64,000 nucleotides of DNA from Novosphingobium sp. (lineage in GTDB: Bacteria > Pseudomonadota > Alphaproteobacteria > Sphingomonadales > Sphingomonadaceae). A model generated the notes under the pieces. That model saw nothing but the letters and a program-made list of their open reading frames with translations, did not search any database and had not been told where the DNA came from. The first letter of the stretch is position 1. Every line of letters starts with the position of its first letter. This document shows, in pieces, positions 51,476 to 61,993 of the stretch. Position numbers and translations under genes: made by a program. The stretch spans positions 1-64,000 of the forward strand of contig JACKKY010000005.1 in assembly GCA_024236175.1 (NCBI GenBank), written 5' to 3'.

Positions 51476-51890
51476 CGAATTTTTCCTTCAATCCCAGCAG
51501 GGCGACCGCCGCCTTGGCCGCTTCGCCGCCCTTGTCTTTCTGTTTCGGATCGGCGCGGACGATGGCCTGCGCCTCGTTCTCAACGGTAAGGATACCGTTG
51601 CCGATCGCAACCCCGTCCATGGTCAACGCCATGATTCCGCGGGCGCTTTCCCCGGCTACGATCTCGAAGTGATAGGTTTCGCCCCGGATGACCACGCCGA
51701 TCGCGACATAGCCGTCGTACTGGCCGGATTCTTCCGCCAGCGAAATCGCGCCGGGTATTTCGAGCGCGCCCGGCACGGTGATCACTTCGGCCTTGTGGCC
51801 GGCCGCTTTCAGCGCCGCCTTGGCGCCGTCGATCAGCATGTCGTTCAGGTGGTCGTAGAAGCGCGCTTCCACGATGAGGAAACTGGCCAT
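51468..51890 (-). CDS. ribH: 6,7-dimethyl-8-ribityllumazine synthase
   Basis: Penultimate step of riboflavin synthesis, condensing 5-amino-6-ribitylaminouracil with 3,4-dihydroxy-2-butanone 4-phosphate. Residues 38-47 (ITVPGALEIP) and GVVIRGETYHFEIV are the hallmark binding motifs, with the catalytic histidine in YHFE. Length 140 is normal. It is 15 bases downstream of ribB, which supplies one of its substrates, so coexpression makes sense. Confidence 0.95.
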   Translation of the reverse strand: MASFLIVEARFYDHLNDMLIDGAKAALKAAGHKAEVITVPGALEIPGAISLAEESGQYDGYVAIGVVIRGETYHFEIVAGESARGIMALTMDGVAIGNGILTVENEAQAIVRADPKQKDKGGEAAKAAVALLGLKEKFGV

Positions 51891-51905
51891 TGCTTGTCTT
51901 CCCGC

Positions 51906-53192
<1,287 letters not shown>

Positions 53193-53193
53193 G

Positions 53194-53244
53194 GGATGTG
53201 AATTATCACATTAAAATGTGATGACAAGCCCGATCGATCACATT
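53194..53244 (-). promoter_or_regulatory. ribB promoter with ATGTGA half-site array
   Basis: Half-sites ATGTGA at 53196-53201 and 53216-53221 alternate with TCACAT at 53206-53211 and 53238-53243. The first three start exactly 10 bp apart. On the minus strand a TTGTCA -35-like box and a GATAAT/TAATTC -10-like box bracket the palindrome ATCACATT-AA-AATGTGAT (complement orientation), placing transcription start close to the ATG. Confidence 0.6.
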
Positions 53245-53249
53245 GTCCA

Positions 53250-54056
53250 CTAGTGACCCTTGAAGGACGGCTTGCGCTTCTCAAGGAATGCGTCGACCGC
53301 TTCCGCGTGATCTTCGGTGGTGTGGGCGGCAGCCTGCATCGCGGCCGCCATCTCGAGAATCGCGGGCAGGTCGGTGCGCCGGCCTTCCCACAGCAGCCGC
53401 TTGGTCATGCGCACCGCATCGGTCGGATTGGCGGCGATCCGCCGGGCGAGCGCACGCGCTGCGTCCATCAGCTCTCCGTCGGGAACGACCTGCGAGACAA
53501 GCCCGCATGCGAGCGCCTCGGCGGCATCGATGGCATCGCCGGTGAGGGCCATTTCCGCAGCTTTCGACCAGCCTACCACCCGGGGCAGCAGCCAGGCGCC
53601 GCCGTCGCCCGCGATCAGCCCGAGCTTGACGAAGCTCTCGGCGAAAACCGCGCTCTGCGAAGCGATGCGCAGGTCGCACATGCAGGTGAGGTCACACCCC
53701 GCGCCGATCGCAGGCCCGTTCACGGCGGCGATCACCGGGACTTCCAGCGCGGAGAATGCCAGCGGAAGCCGCTGGATGCCGCGCTTGTAGTTCCAGCGCG
53801 TCGCCGCTGGAGCGCCGGCGTTGAGGCTGCCGCTCCCGGGTTTCATCTCGCGGATGTTGCCGCCGGAAGAGAAACCCTTGCCTGCACCCGTGAGGATGGC
53901 GACTCGCGCGCCGGCATCCCCTTCCAGCTTTTCGAGCGCCGCCAGCAGCGCCTCGACGACTTCAAGATCCGAAATCGGATTGCGCAGTTCCGGACGGTTG
54001 AGAGTGAGCGTGACGATCCCGTCGCCCTCGCTTTCGTAGATCACCGCATCGCTCAT
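53250..54056 (-). CDS. Enoyl-CoA hydratase/isomerase family protein (PaaG-like)
   Basis: A 268-residue crotonase-fold protein with oxyanion-hole motifs FSSGGNIREM and NGPAIGAGCD. In place of the hydratase catalytic glutamates it has GLIAGDGGAWLLPRVVG, where an Asp sits at the PaaG-type position, so isomerase activity on an enoyl-CoA is more likely than hydration. ATG 54056 was chosen; upstream in-frame codons lack a ribosome site. It is divergent from the SDR that follows. Confidence 0.87.
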   Translation of the reverse strand: MSDAVIYESEGDGIVTLTLNRPELRNPISDLEVVEALLAALEKLEGDAGARVAILTGAGKGFSSGGNIREMKPGSGSLNAGAPAATRWNYKRGIQRLPLAFSALEVPVIAAVNGPAIGAGCDLTCMCDLRIASQSAVFAESFVKLGLIAGDGGAWLLPRVVGWSKAAEMALTGDAIDAAEALACGLVSQVVPDGELMDAARALARRIAANPTDAVRMTKRLLWEGRRTDLPAILEMAAAMQAAAHTTEDHAEAVDAFLEKRKPSFKGH

Positions 54057-54175
54057 AGTCGGCCTCCCAGTCGCTGCGCTGCCATTAGGCCAGATGCCCT
54101 GTTGCTCCAAGTCCTTGACGAAGGGATCGTCCCCCTTTCACACATCGGCAGAAGGCCAAGGGAGGGGATTCGCCG

Positions 54176-55000
54176 ATGGGAACCGAGGAACGCGCGAACG
54201 GCGTCGCCATAGTCACGGGCGCAGCGGGCGGCATGGGCTCGCACTGCGCGAGATTGCTGGCGGAAGACGGCTGGCAGGACCTGCTGCTGTGCGACATCAA
54301 CGAGGCGGGACTTGAGAAGGTAGCGGCTCCGCTGCGGGACAAGGGCGCCAAGGTGGAACTGCTGGCGGGAGAGATCACCGATCCCGCTTTCATCGGCCGC
54401 CTGCTCGCCGCCATCGGCGACCGGGGAATCGCTGCGGTCATCCACACGGCGGGCATTGCCCCGCAGATGGGAGAGAAGGACCGCATCCTTGCCATCAATC
54501 TCGATGCGACGATCGCGCTGGTCGATGCCATCCGGCCGCGCATGGCCCAGGGCAGCGCAGCGGTGCTGTTCGCATCGACGGCGGGCCACATGCCGGTGAC
54601 GCCCGAACTCGAAGCTCTGTTCGAGCAACCGATTCCGGAGGGCGGAACGGCGGAGCTTGTCGATCAGGTGCCCGATTCGATGGCCGCCTATCTTTTGTCC
54701 AAGCGCGCCGTGAGAGCGCTGGTCCGCCGAGAGGCGAAGAGCTTCGGCGAGAGGGGCGCGCGGCTCGTTTCGGTTTCACCGGGCCTCGTCGATACGGTGA
54801 TGACACAGGGGCCGGTCAACGAAAGCACGCAGTACATGCTCGACGTCGCCGCGATCCAGCGCAAGGGACGGCCCGAGGAACTGGCCGAGGTCTCGGTTTT
54901 CTTGGTTTCCCCGAAGGCCAGTTTCGTCACCGGGACGGACCTGATCGTCGACGGCGGGGAGACGGCAGGGATGGAGCAGGCCGGAGTGGGCATGCTCTGA
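54176..55000 (+). CDS. Short-chain dehydrogenase/reductase
   Basis: A 274-residue SDR with TGAAGGMGSHCA, HTAGIAP, the active-site serine region FASTAGH and Y-L-L-S-K. An insert before the catalytic tyrosine (PEGGTAELVDQVPDS) is like that of 3-alpha/hydroxysteroid dehydrogenase relatives. AGGGAGGGGATTCGCCG precedes the start. Downstream is a terminator-like hairpin shared with the convergent SDR. Confidence 0.87.
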   Translation: MGTEERANGVAIVTGAAGGMGSHCARLLAEDGWQDLLLCDINEAGLEKVAAPLRDKGAKVELLAGEITDPAFIGRLLAAIGDRGIAAVIHTAGIAPQMGEKDRILAINLDATIALVDAIRPRMAQGSAAVLFASTAGHMPVTPELEALFEQPIPEGGTAELVDQVPDSMAAYLLSKRAVRALVRREAKSFGERGARLVSVSPGLVDTVMTQGPVNESTQYMLDVAAIQRKGRPEELAEVSVFLVSPKASFVTGTDLIVDGGETAGMEQAGVGML

Positions 55001-55016
55001 ACGCGGAGCCGGCACA

Positions 55017-55045
55017 GCCGGCGCTTCCGGTTGGAATGCGCCGGC
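55017..55045. terminator. Convergent hairpin between two SDR genes
   Basis: Perfect 8-bp stem GCCGGCGC / GCGCCGGC with a 13-base loop, between genes that converge at 55000 and 55083. No T-tract, so a weak or bidirectional terminator. Confidence 0.5.
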
Positions 55046-55082
55046 CTTACCGTGCCTCAATGGAACGAGCGAAAGGCGCTCG

Positions 55083-55919
55083 TCAGGCGTCCTGCTTGGA
55101 CCCGGCGGCCATCATCTTGCTGAGATCGACCTGGCCGGTAACGATGCCGCCCATGAACCCGCCATCGACGGGAAGGACGATGCCGTTGACGACGCCCGCG
55201 GCATCGCTGTTGATCAGCACCAGCGGGCCGGCCTGTTCTTCCGGCGTGGTGTAGCGGCCCAGCGGTTCGGCTGCGGCATCGACCACGTCCTTGCCGGAAT
55301 GCTCGTGGAAGCTCGCCATCATCGGCGTCTGCGTCGGCGAAGGCAGCGAGCAGTTGATGCGGATGCCCTTCTTGATGAGCTGCGCACCCATGAACTGCGT
55401 CCAGACGATGATCGCTTCCTTGGAGAAGGCATAGCCTTCGGCGACCTGGTCCATGTGTCCCTCGCACCAGTCGAGAGCACCCTGGAAGCCCTGGGTCATC
55501 ATCAGTTCCATGTGCACGGGAATGCGCTGGCTCCAGCCGAGCCCGCCGGTGGACGCGATCGAGATGATCGAGCCCTTGTCACCCATCAGGGGGATGACCT
55601 GCTCGGTGAGGTGGCGGGTGCCGATGAAATTGACCTTCATCGTGTCGATCGGCGGGAAGGCGCCGCCGCCCGGAAGGCCGGCGCAATTGAACAGGCAGTC
55701 GATCTTGCCGCCGACGCCGGCGACGCCCGCTTCGATCGAGGCGGGATCGCGCAAGTCGACGTTGGTGAAGGAAGCCAGCGGAAGCGAGCTGTCCTTGTAG
55801 TCGAAGCCGTGCACTTCAGCGCCGAGGTCGAGCAACATCTTCGCGGTCGCTTCGCCCATGCCGGAAAAGCAGCCGCTGACGATAACGCGCTTGCCCTTGT
55901 ATCCCAGAATATCGCTCAT
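55083..55919 (-). CDS. Short-chain dehydrogenase/reductase (3-alpha-hydroxysteroid-dehydrogenase-like)
   Basis: A 278-residue SDR whose N-terminus (KRVIVSGCFSGMGEATAKML) and LFNCAGLPG, with the serine region SIASTGGLGW and Y-A-F-S-K, resemble the Comamonas 3-alpha-HSD/carbonyl reductase group, including the insert before the catalytic tyrosine. The ATG at 55919 (ATGAGCGATATT) follows AAGGAAGGACGACCCA. Function on cyclic alcohols fits the catabolic setting but is inferred. Confidence 0.86.
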   Translation of the reverse strand: MSDILGYKGKRVIVSGCFSGMGEATAKMLLDLGAEVHGFDYKDSSLPLASFTNVDLRDPASIEAGVAGVGGKIDCLFNCAGLPGGGAFPPIDTMKVNFIGTRHLTEQVIPLMGDKGSIISIASTGGLGWSQRIPVHMELMMTQGFQGALDWCEGHMDQVAEGYAFSKEAIIVWTQFMGAQLIKKGIRINCSLPSPTQTPMMASFHEHSGKDVVDAAAEPLGRYTTPEEQAGPLVLINSDAAGVVNGIVLPVDGGFMGGIVTGQVDLSKMMAAGSKQDA

Positions 55920-56051
55920 TGGGTCGTCCTTCCTTGTGAAATCGGCTGTCCGGCCGGGGCGCCGCGCCATTTCCGGCCGAAGTGGTAAGCAGGAGTGCGC
56001 GTCGCCTTCAACCGGGCCCCTTGCTGATCGCTCCGGCGATACCGGCCCGGC

Positions 56052-58139
56052 CTAGAGCTTGGGCATCGGCGCCGCCTTGCTTTCCTTGCGCTTGCCGAGC
56101 GCCTCGCGGGCCCGCGCGCGCAGATAGGCGTGCAACTGGCGGATCTCGTCGTCGCTCAGCATGTCGAACTTGGGCATGCCGCGTTCCAGCAGGGCGCCGC
56201 TTTTCAGCACCTGGCTGAAGTCCTCGAGACTGACGGCGAGCTGCGATTCCCTGAGATCGGGGCCCGGCGTTCCCGGCGAGTAGAAGCCCACGCCGTGGCA
56301 GGCGGCACAGCGCACGGAAAGCATGCGGCCGGCCGCGATATCGGCTTCGTCGAGCACCAGTTCGGGGTCGTCCACCGCATCGATCTTCATGTCGGGCGGC
56401 ACGCCGTCTGGCAGCTTCTTCTTCCCGTCGATGGCGAAGGTCAGCAACCGGCGGGGCTGGGCGCCGTATTTCCAGCCGATGTCCATGAACTTGCCGAATG
56501 CCGCGGTGGTCCCGCCGTAGCCGACGAGGATCGAGACATACTGCTTGCCGTCCACGCTGTAGCTCATGGGTGCGCCGACGATGCCCAGTCCGGCATCGAA
56601 GCGCCACAACCGCTCGCCGCTCTTGCCGTCGTAGGCGTTGAACCAGCCCTCGGCGGTCCCCTGGAAGACAAGGCCGCCTGCCGTGGTCAGCGTGCCGCCG
56701 TTCCAGAGGTTGTCGTGCTGGATGCGCCAGGCTTCCTTCTGGGCGATCGGATCCCAGGCGACGAGCTGGCCCTTGCCGTCGTTCGGCTTCTTGATGATGG
56801 CTTCGGTCGTCAGGCCCATGACGTTGAAGGCCTGGTCCGATTCCTTCACTTCGCGGGCGAAGCGGCCACCGATCTGCTGGATCGGGATATAGACCAGGCC
56901 GAGCTTGGGATTGTAGCTCATCGGCTGCCAGTTGTGGCCGCCGATGGTGCCCGGCCAGATCTCCGTGGCGCCTTCCTCGTAGCGGATGTTCGGCTCCTCG
57001 ATCGGGCGCCCGGTCTCAAGGTCGATATCCTTGGCCCAGTTGATGATCGTCGTCTTGCCCGCGGAGATCACTTTGCCGTTCTCACGGTCGATCACGTAGA
57101 AGAAGCCATTGGTCGGCGCATGCATGATGACCTTGCGCGGCTTGCCGTCGATATCGAGCGTCGCCGTCACGATGTTCGGCGTTGCTTTGTAGTCCCACGC
57201 ATCGCGCGGGTTTTCCTGGTAGTGCCAGATGTATTCGCCGCTGTCGGCATCTAGTGCGACGAGGCCTGAGGTGTAGAGGTTGTCGCCTCCGCCGGGGCTG
57301 CGCAGCTCGGGGTCGTAGGGGCCGGCGTTGCCGACGCCGATGTAGATCCGGTTCATTTCCGGATCGAACGTCATCCCGTTCCATACGGTGCCGCCGCCGC
57401 CGGTGGTCTTCCAGAAATCCTCGGACCAGGTCTTGGCCGCGGCTTCCATCGCGGCATTGCTCTTGTTCTGCTCGGGCGAGCCAGGGACGGTGTAGAAGCG
57501 CCAGAGCTGCTTGCCGGTCTTCGAATCGAAAGCGGTGACGAAGCCGCGCGCCCCGAAGTCGGCGCCACCGTTGCCGATGATCACCTTACCGTTCATCGTG
57601 CGCGGCGCGCCGGTGCAGATGTTGAACGACTCCGCCGGGGTCGTCTGTGCCACCCACAGCTCTTCGCCCGTCTTCGCATCCAGTGCGATCAGCCGGCAGT
57701 CGAGCGCCGCGACGAAGACCTTGCCGTCCTCATATGCGACGCCGCGATTGGCCCCGAAGGAGAAGTGCATCTTCGCCGGGTTGTGCTCCCACGTCTTGGG
57801 ATCGTACTTCCACAGCTGCTTGCCGCTGGCGCCGTCGACCGCATAGACCGCGGCATAGCTTCCGGAGATGTAGAGCGTGCCGTCCACCGCGATCGGCGTT
57901 GCCTCGAGAGTGACTTCGCCCGGCAGGTCGAGCGACCAGGCCAGGCCCAGCTTGCCGGCGTTGTCGGCGTCGATCTGGTCGAGCCGGCTGTAGCTTGCTT
58001 CGTCGAACCCGCCGCCGACCGCTGCCCAATCCGCTTCCGTGCCGATGCCTTCTTCCGGCTGTTCCGTGCCGCCTCGCGAGCAGCCCGTCATTGTCAGCGC
58101 CGCCGCAGCGGCGAGGGCAGGCAGGATAAACCGGCGCAT
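56052..58139 (-). CDS. PQQ-dependent quinohaemoprotein alcohol dehydrogenase, predicted lipoprotein
   Basis: A 695-residue type II/III quinohaemoprotein. The signal ends in a lipobox (LTMTGC, cysteine 19-20), predicting membrane anchoring. An eight-bladed PQQ propeller (GNGGADFGARGFVTAFD, DAWDYKATPN with the catalytic aspartate) is followed by a C-terminal cytochrome c domain with the haem motif CAACH and axial-Met region GMPKFD. The start ATG 58139 has GGAG at eight-base spacing. It oxidises alcohols in the periplasm, passing electrons to the quinone chain. No PQQ synthesis genes in the window. Confidence 0.9.
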   Translation of the reverse strand: MRRFILPALAAAAALTMTGCSRGGTEQPEEGIGTEADWAAVGGGFDEASYSRLDQIDADNAGKLGLAWSLDLPGEVTLEATPIAVDGTLYISGSYAAVYAVDGASGKQLWKYDPKTWEHNPAKMHFSFGANRGVAYEDGKVFVAALDCRLIALDAKTGEELWVAQTTPAESFNICTGAPRTMNGKVIIGNGGADFGARGFVTAFDSKTGKQLWRFYTVPGSPEQNKSNAAMEAAAKTWSEDFWKTTGGGGTVWNGMTFDPEMNRIYIGVGNAGPYDPELRSPGGGDNLYTSGLVALDADSGEYIWHYQENPRDAWDYKATPNIVTATLDIDGKPRKVIMHAPTNGFFYVIDRENGKVISAGKTTIINWAKDIDLETGRPIEEPNIRYEEGATEIWPGTIGGHNWQPMSYNPKLGLVYIPIQQIGGRFAREVKESDQAFNVMGLTTEAIIKKPNDGKGQLVAWDPIAQKEAWRIQHDNLWNGGTLTTAGGLVFQGTAEGWFNAYDGKSGERLWRFDAGLGIVGAPMSYSVDGKQYVSILVGYGGTTAAFGKFMDIGWKYGAQPRRLLTFAIDGKKKLPDGVPPDMKIDAVDDPELVLDEADIAAGRMLSVRCAACHGVGFYSPGTPGPDLRESQLAVSLEDFSQVLKSGALLERGMPKFDMLSDDEIRQLHAYLRARAREALGKRKESKAAPMPKL

Positions 58140-58318
58140 TGCATCTTCTCCCATGCTTGTGCCAGCTTCACTACCGCTTTTTCTGAGCCGCTGTAAATCG
58201 CATCTCAACGCAGACTCACCGAAAGATTGGCGATTGGCCGCTTGACCCGCATGGCGTGCGGGCCTTCTATGAACGCGGGACCACGAGAGTCCTGTCAGGC
58301 CAGACCGGGAGAAGGGCA

Positions 58319-59557
58319 ATGACGCCAAACGAGAACGAACGGCTTACGCGCGTTACCGGAGATGCGCCGATGGCCCGGCTGATGCGGGAGAACTACTGGC
58401 TGCCCTTCGCCCGCTGCGAGGCGCTGGAAGCCGGCGGCGCGCCGATGAAAGTCCGCTTGCTGGGAACCGATCTGGTGGCCTTCCGCGCCGAGGACGGCTC
58501 GCTGGGGCTGGTGGACGAACGCTGCCCGCACCGGCTGGCCTCGCTGGCGCTCGCGCGGGTCGAGGGATGTTCGCTGCGCTGCATCTACCACGGCTGGAGA
58601 ATGGACCAGACCGGTGCTGTCGTCGAAGTTCCGTCGGAAGGCGAACGTTCGGCGCAGTTCGCCGCGCGGATCCGGACGAGACGCTATCACGTGGCCGAAG
58701 GCGGAGGGCTGGCGTGGGCTTTCCTCGGCGAAGGAGAACCGCCGCGCCTGCCGCCGCTCCCGTTCATGGACGTTCCGCCCGAAGGCCGCTGGTGGAGCCG
58801 CATGGTGGTCAGGTGCAACTGGCTGCAGGGTTTCGAAGGCGCACTCGATTCGGTCCATCTCAACTGGCTGCACCAGGGCTGGGAGGAAACCCGCGACGAT
58901 AGCGTCATCGTCCAGGATGCGCCGGTCTACGAAATCGAGCAGACCGGCTACGGCCTGCGCACGGCGGCAATCCGCAAGCGCGGGGCGGACGGGCTGCATT
59001 TCCGCGTCGCCGAGTTCATCGCGCCGTTCTTCGCCTTCTCGGCAAGCAGGCAGCCGGTGATCCCGTCCGATTGCTCCTGTTTCATCTCCGTGCCGATCGA
59101 CGATGAGAACCATATGCTGTTCTTCGGCTTCTGGGACGAGACCGGCGAGCTGTCGGACATTTCCAAGTTCTTTTCCGGCCTCGATCCGGACGATCTGGTG
59201 ACCGAGGAGTTCGATCGGGCGAACAACTGGGGGCAGGACCGCGAGGCGATGGCGAAAGGCCATTTCAGCGGCTTCACGAGAAGCGTGCTGCATGAGGACG
59301 TGGGCGTGCAGATGAGCATGGGGCCGATCGTCGACCGCAGCGAAGAGCAGCTGTGCGGCACCGACCTGGCCATCGTGCGCATGCGCCAGTACCTGCTTGA
59401 CCAGCTCGCGCGGCAGGACCGCGGTAACCCCGTCGACGGAGCCATGGAAGCCTATGCGCAAGGCGGCTTCCTGCCTTTCAGCTACGAAGCGAAGGCCGGT
59501 GCGGACTGGAGAGACGGCGGCCGGCGCAATCGCGAGGCTGCTACCGTTCCGGCCTGA
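58319..59557 (+). CDS. Rieske non-haem iron oxygenase (phthalate-dioxygenase-like)
   Basis: A 412-residue single-component-type oxygenase. Rieske ligands are C69, H71, C88 and H91, and the mononuclear-iron set is D177, H180 and H185 (LDSVHLNWLH), as in phthalate-dioxygenase-like alpha3 enzymes. Start ATG 58319 follows GGGAGAAGGGCA. It is divergent from the PQQ dehydrogenase, which may oxidise the hydroxylated product. Reductase not nearby. Convergent with the CaCA exchanger with a four-base gap. Confidence 0.9.
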   Translation: MTPNENERLTRVTGDAPMARLMRENYWLPFARCEALEAGGAPMKVRLLGTDLVAFRAEDGSLGLVDERCPHRLASLALARVEGCSLRCIYHGWRMDQTGAVVEVPSEGERSAQFAARIRTRRYHVAEGGGLAWAFLGEGEPPRLPPLPFMDVPPEGRWWSRMVVRCNWLQGFEGALDSVHLNWLHQGWEETRDDSVIVQDAPVYEIEQTGYGLRTAAIRKRGADGLHFRVAEFIAPFFAFSASRQPVIPSDCSCFISVPIDDENHMLFFGFWDETGELSDISKFFSGLDPDDLVTEEFDRANNWGQDREAMAKGHFSGFTRSVLHEDVGVQMSMGPIVDRSEEQLCGTDLAIVRMRQYLLDQLARQDRGNPVDGAMEAYAQGGFLPFSYEAKAGADWRDGGRRNREAATVPA

Positions 59558-59561
59558 TCTA

Positions 59562-60572
59562 TCAATGTCCGTGCAGATAGATCGCGTAGGCGCTCAGTAA
59601 ATAGACCGCCATGAGCGACAGGCTTACCCAGCTGAGCGCGCCGAAGAAGCGGTTCTTCGGCCGGAACAGCAAGGCAACTATGAAAATGCCGTTCATGATG
59701 ACGGCGGCGAAAGCCGACGCTGCGTGGACAGGCGATACGTCGGCAAGCAGCGCACCCTGGGAATAGGCGAGGTCGTCGATGGCGATCACCAGGATGTCGA
59801 ACAGATTGCTGCCGAGCAGGCTGGCAATCGCCATGTCGGCGGCATTGCGGCGAAGCGCGGCGATGGTGACCGCCGCTTCGGGAAGGGACGTAGCAGCCGC
59901 GATCAGGAGCGTGCCGACGAAGCTGGTGCGCATGCCGGTCGTCTCGACGATTTCCATGCCGATAAAGGGCAGCAGTCCGCCGGCGAGGGCAACCACCGCC
60001 GCTGCCGCCGCGTAACGCGCCAGCGTGCCGGAAAGCCTGGCCTTCGCATCCACGTCGGTAGCGGCGGCGGCGGGCGCCTGCCTGCGTTCGTGGAGGAAAG
60101 TGGCACGCATCGCCACGAGGTAGATCAGGATCAGGAACGGCGTGTAGACGCTGACATGTGCGATCGAGAGGTTGAGCTCGTCGCGCGCGACGATGATCAG
60201 TGCGCCGACGAAACCGATCAGGATAACGCCGAACCCGGCGGTGAGGATATGGGCCTGGTCGATCCGGTAATAGACCGGCTCGTCCCGGCTCAGCGCATCG
60301 AGAATCACGATCAGCAGCAGGTTGATGACGCAGCTTCCGAGCGCGTCGCCCAGCGCGATGTCCGGAGCGACAGCTATCGCGGATGCACTGATACCGGTGA
60401 ACAGCTCGGGCAGGGAAGTGGCAGCCGCGAGCAGGACAAGGCCGATCCAGGACCGGGACAGACCGGTCAGGACTGAAATTGTCTCGCCATAGTGAATGAG
60501 CCGGCTGCCGGCATAGCCGATCAGCAGCGCGCAGACCGCCAATTGCAGCCACGGAAGCAGGGCGCCACTCAT
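59562..60572 (-). CDS. CaCA-family sodium/calcium (cation/proton) exchanger
   Basis: A 336-residue membrane protein with ten or so helices and the two CaCA alpha repeats: AATSLPELFTG...ALGSCVINL and AATSLPEAAVT...LLGSNLFDILV. These hold the ion-coordinating Glu and Ser/Asn residues. It exports a cation such as Ca2+ in exchange for Na+ or H+. Confidence 0.9.
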   Translation of the reverse strand: MSGALLPWLQLAVCALLIGYAGSRLIHYGETISVLTGLSRSWIGLVLLAAATSLPELFTGISASAIAVAPDIALGDALGSCVINLLLIVILDALSRDEPVYYRIDQAHILTAGFGVILIGFVGALIIVARDELNLSIAHVSVYTPFLILIYLVAMRATFLHERRQAPAAAATDVDAKARLSGTLARYAAAAAVVALAGGLLPFIGMEIVETTGMRTSFVGTLLIAAATSLPEAAVTIAALRRNAADMAIASLLGSNLFDILVIAIDDLAYSQGALLADVSPVHAASAFAAVIMNGIFIVALLFRPKNRFFGALSWVSLSLMAVYLLSAYAIYLHGH

Positions 60573-60628
60573 CGATCAGACCGCCGGCTCAAGAATCCCG
60601 CTGACAATGTACCTTCGACCGAATAATC

Positions 60629-61732
60629 ATGGGCTTTGTCCGCATATTATCGGAATTGAGCTTGTCGAGCCAGCACCAACCGTTGCCTCAGCGTTACTCG
60701 ACCGCCGTGATGACCATTGCGCTCATTTTCGGTGTCGTGCTGTGCTATCGCATTCTCGAGCCTTTCATTTCGTCGCTCGTCTGGTCGCTCACGCTCGCGG
60801 TGCTGTTCGCCCCGGCGGAGAAACGCATCCGGCGCAGCGTCAGGTCGCCGGGCCTGTCGGCAGCGATCACACTGATGCTTTGCGGCGCCATTCTGGTCGC
60901 TCCGATCTTTTTCGTCTCGCGCGCGCTGATCAACGAAATCATCGACAGCGTGGATCTGATCGGATCGTTGCTGACCGGCGATCACTGGCAGCAGCTTGAG
61001 CGCAAGCAGCCCTGGCTGACTCCGCTGATGGACTGGCTCAGCCGGCATTTGGACCTGCCGCAGCTGCTGAACTCGGCGACCAACCTGCTTGGCGAGTGGA
61101 GCGCCGGAGTGGTCCAGGTCTCGATCACGACCATTATCAACCTGCTGCTCATCTTCTATTTCCTGTTTTACCTGCTTCGCGACCAGACGCGCATCCGGCA
61201 TGCGCTGGCGCGGACGATGCCGCTCACCGGCGATGAATTCTCGGTGCTTGCCGTTCGCGTGGTCAACACGATCTACGCATCGGTCTACGGCACGGTCGCG
61301 GTGGCCTTGCTGCAAGGTTTCCTTGCGGGGCTGATGTTCTGGTTCCTTGGCCTCCCTTCGCCGGTGTTCTGGGGAGTCATCATGGGCCTGCTGGCGATCG
61401 TCCCGTTCCTGGGAGCCTTTATCGTATGGGTCCCGGCCTGCATCCTGCTTGCACTCAACGGGCAGTGGGTTTCCGCAATCGCCCTGGCAATCTGGGGAAC
61501 GGTCGTGGTGGGCCTGATCGACAACGTCATCTACCCGATCCTGGTCGGCAGGCAGCTCGCCATGCATTCGATGCTGTCTTTCATCGCCATCGTGGGTGGG
61601 CTGATCATGGTCGGTGCCCACGGTATCATCCTCGGCCCGCTGATCGTTTCCCTGTCACTGGGGCTGCTCGAAATCTGGCGCAGCCGGATCGACCTGGAAA
61701 AGCCGCCACCCGGGCAGGCGCCCAGCGTCTGA
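60629..61732 (+). CDS. AI-2E family transporter (PerM-like)
   Basis: A 367-residue membrane protein of the AI-2E (formerly UPF0118) family. Hydrophobic helices cluster at both ends, and a helical soluble-type segment lies in the middle. The C-terminal helices carry IVPFLGAFIVWVPA and IDNVIYPILVGRQL, typical of the family. Related proteins act as Na+/H+ or lipid/quorum-signal exporters; the name does not prove AI-2 transport. Confidence 0.88.
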   Translation: MGFVRILSELSLSSQHQPLPQRYSTAVMTIALIFGVVLCYRILEPFISSLVWSLTLAVLFAPAEKRIRRSVRSPGLSAAITLMLCGAILVAPIFFVSRALINEIIDSVDLIGSLLTGDHWQQLERKQPWLTPLMDWLSRHLDLPQLLNSATNLLGEWSAGVVQVSITTIINLLLIFYFLFYLLRDQTRIRHALARTMPLTGDEFSVLAVRVVNTIYASVYGTVAVALLQGFLAGLMFWFLGLPSPVFWGVIMGLLAIVPFLGAFIVWVPACILLALNGQWVSAIALAIWGTVVVGLIDNVIYPILVGRQLAMHSMLSFIAIVGGLIMVGAHGIILGPLIVSLSLGLLEIWRSRIDLEKPPPGQAPSV

Positions 61733-61753
61733 CAGCCGGTCCGTGCAAAAAGG

Positions 61754-61771
61754 CCCCCGCCGGAGCGGGGG
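61754..61771. terminator. GC-rich hairpin after the AI-2E gene
   Basis: Perfect 7-bp stem CCCCCGC / GCGGGGG, loop CGGA. The five A bases just upstream form a T-tract on the minus strand only, so as a T-tailed terminator it faces left, although the upstream gene faces right. Confidence 0.55.
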
Positions 61772-61915
61772 AATGGTGCTTCTCATGTTGGGGTTGATGC
61801 CGGAGCGTATTCACCGCCGGCACGCCCCTGCATAGCGCTGCCCCGGTGCCGGGCCATGCGGCGATCTGCCCCAGTGCCAAACCGAAACAGATTGCGGGTG
61901 GCAGTTTAACGCCCA

Positions 61916-61936
61916 AACCGGCGGGTCATGCCGGTT
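61916..61936. promoter_or_regulatory. AACCGGC-N7-GCCGGTT palindrome upstream of EthD gene
   Basis: Perfect 7-bp arms with a seven-base spacer (GGGTCAT), 58 bp before the EthD start. Candidate operator. The rest of the 261-bp gap from 61733 to 61993 holds only the hairpin and no gene. Confidence 0.4.
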
Positions 61937-61993
61937 CCCAACCCGCTCGACTTCAACTAGCGTCAGGCGGGAAGGCCGGGGAGAGAAAACGCC

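Noticed and set aside
53193..53249. Possible FMN riboswitch before ribB
   Set aside because: Only 57 bases separate ribB from its neighbour, and no conserved RFN-type hairpins are seen; the region is better explained by a promoter with half-sites.
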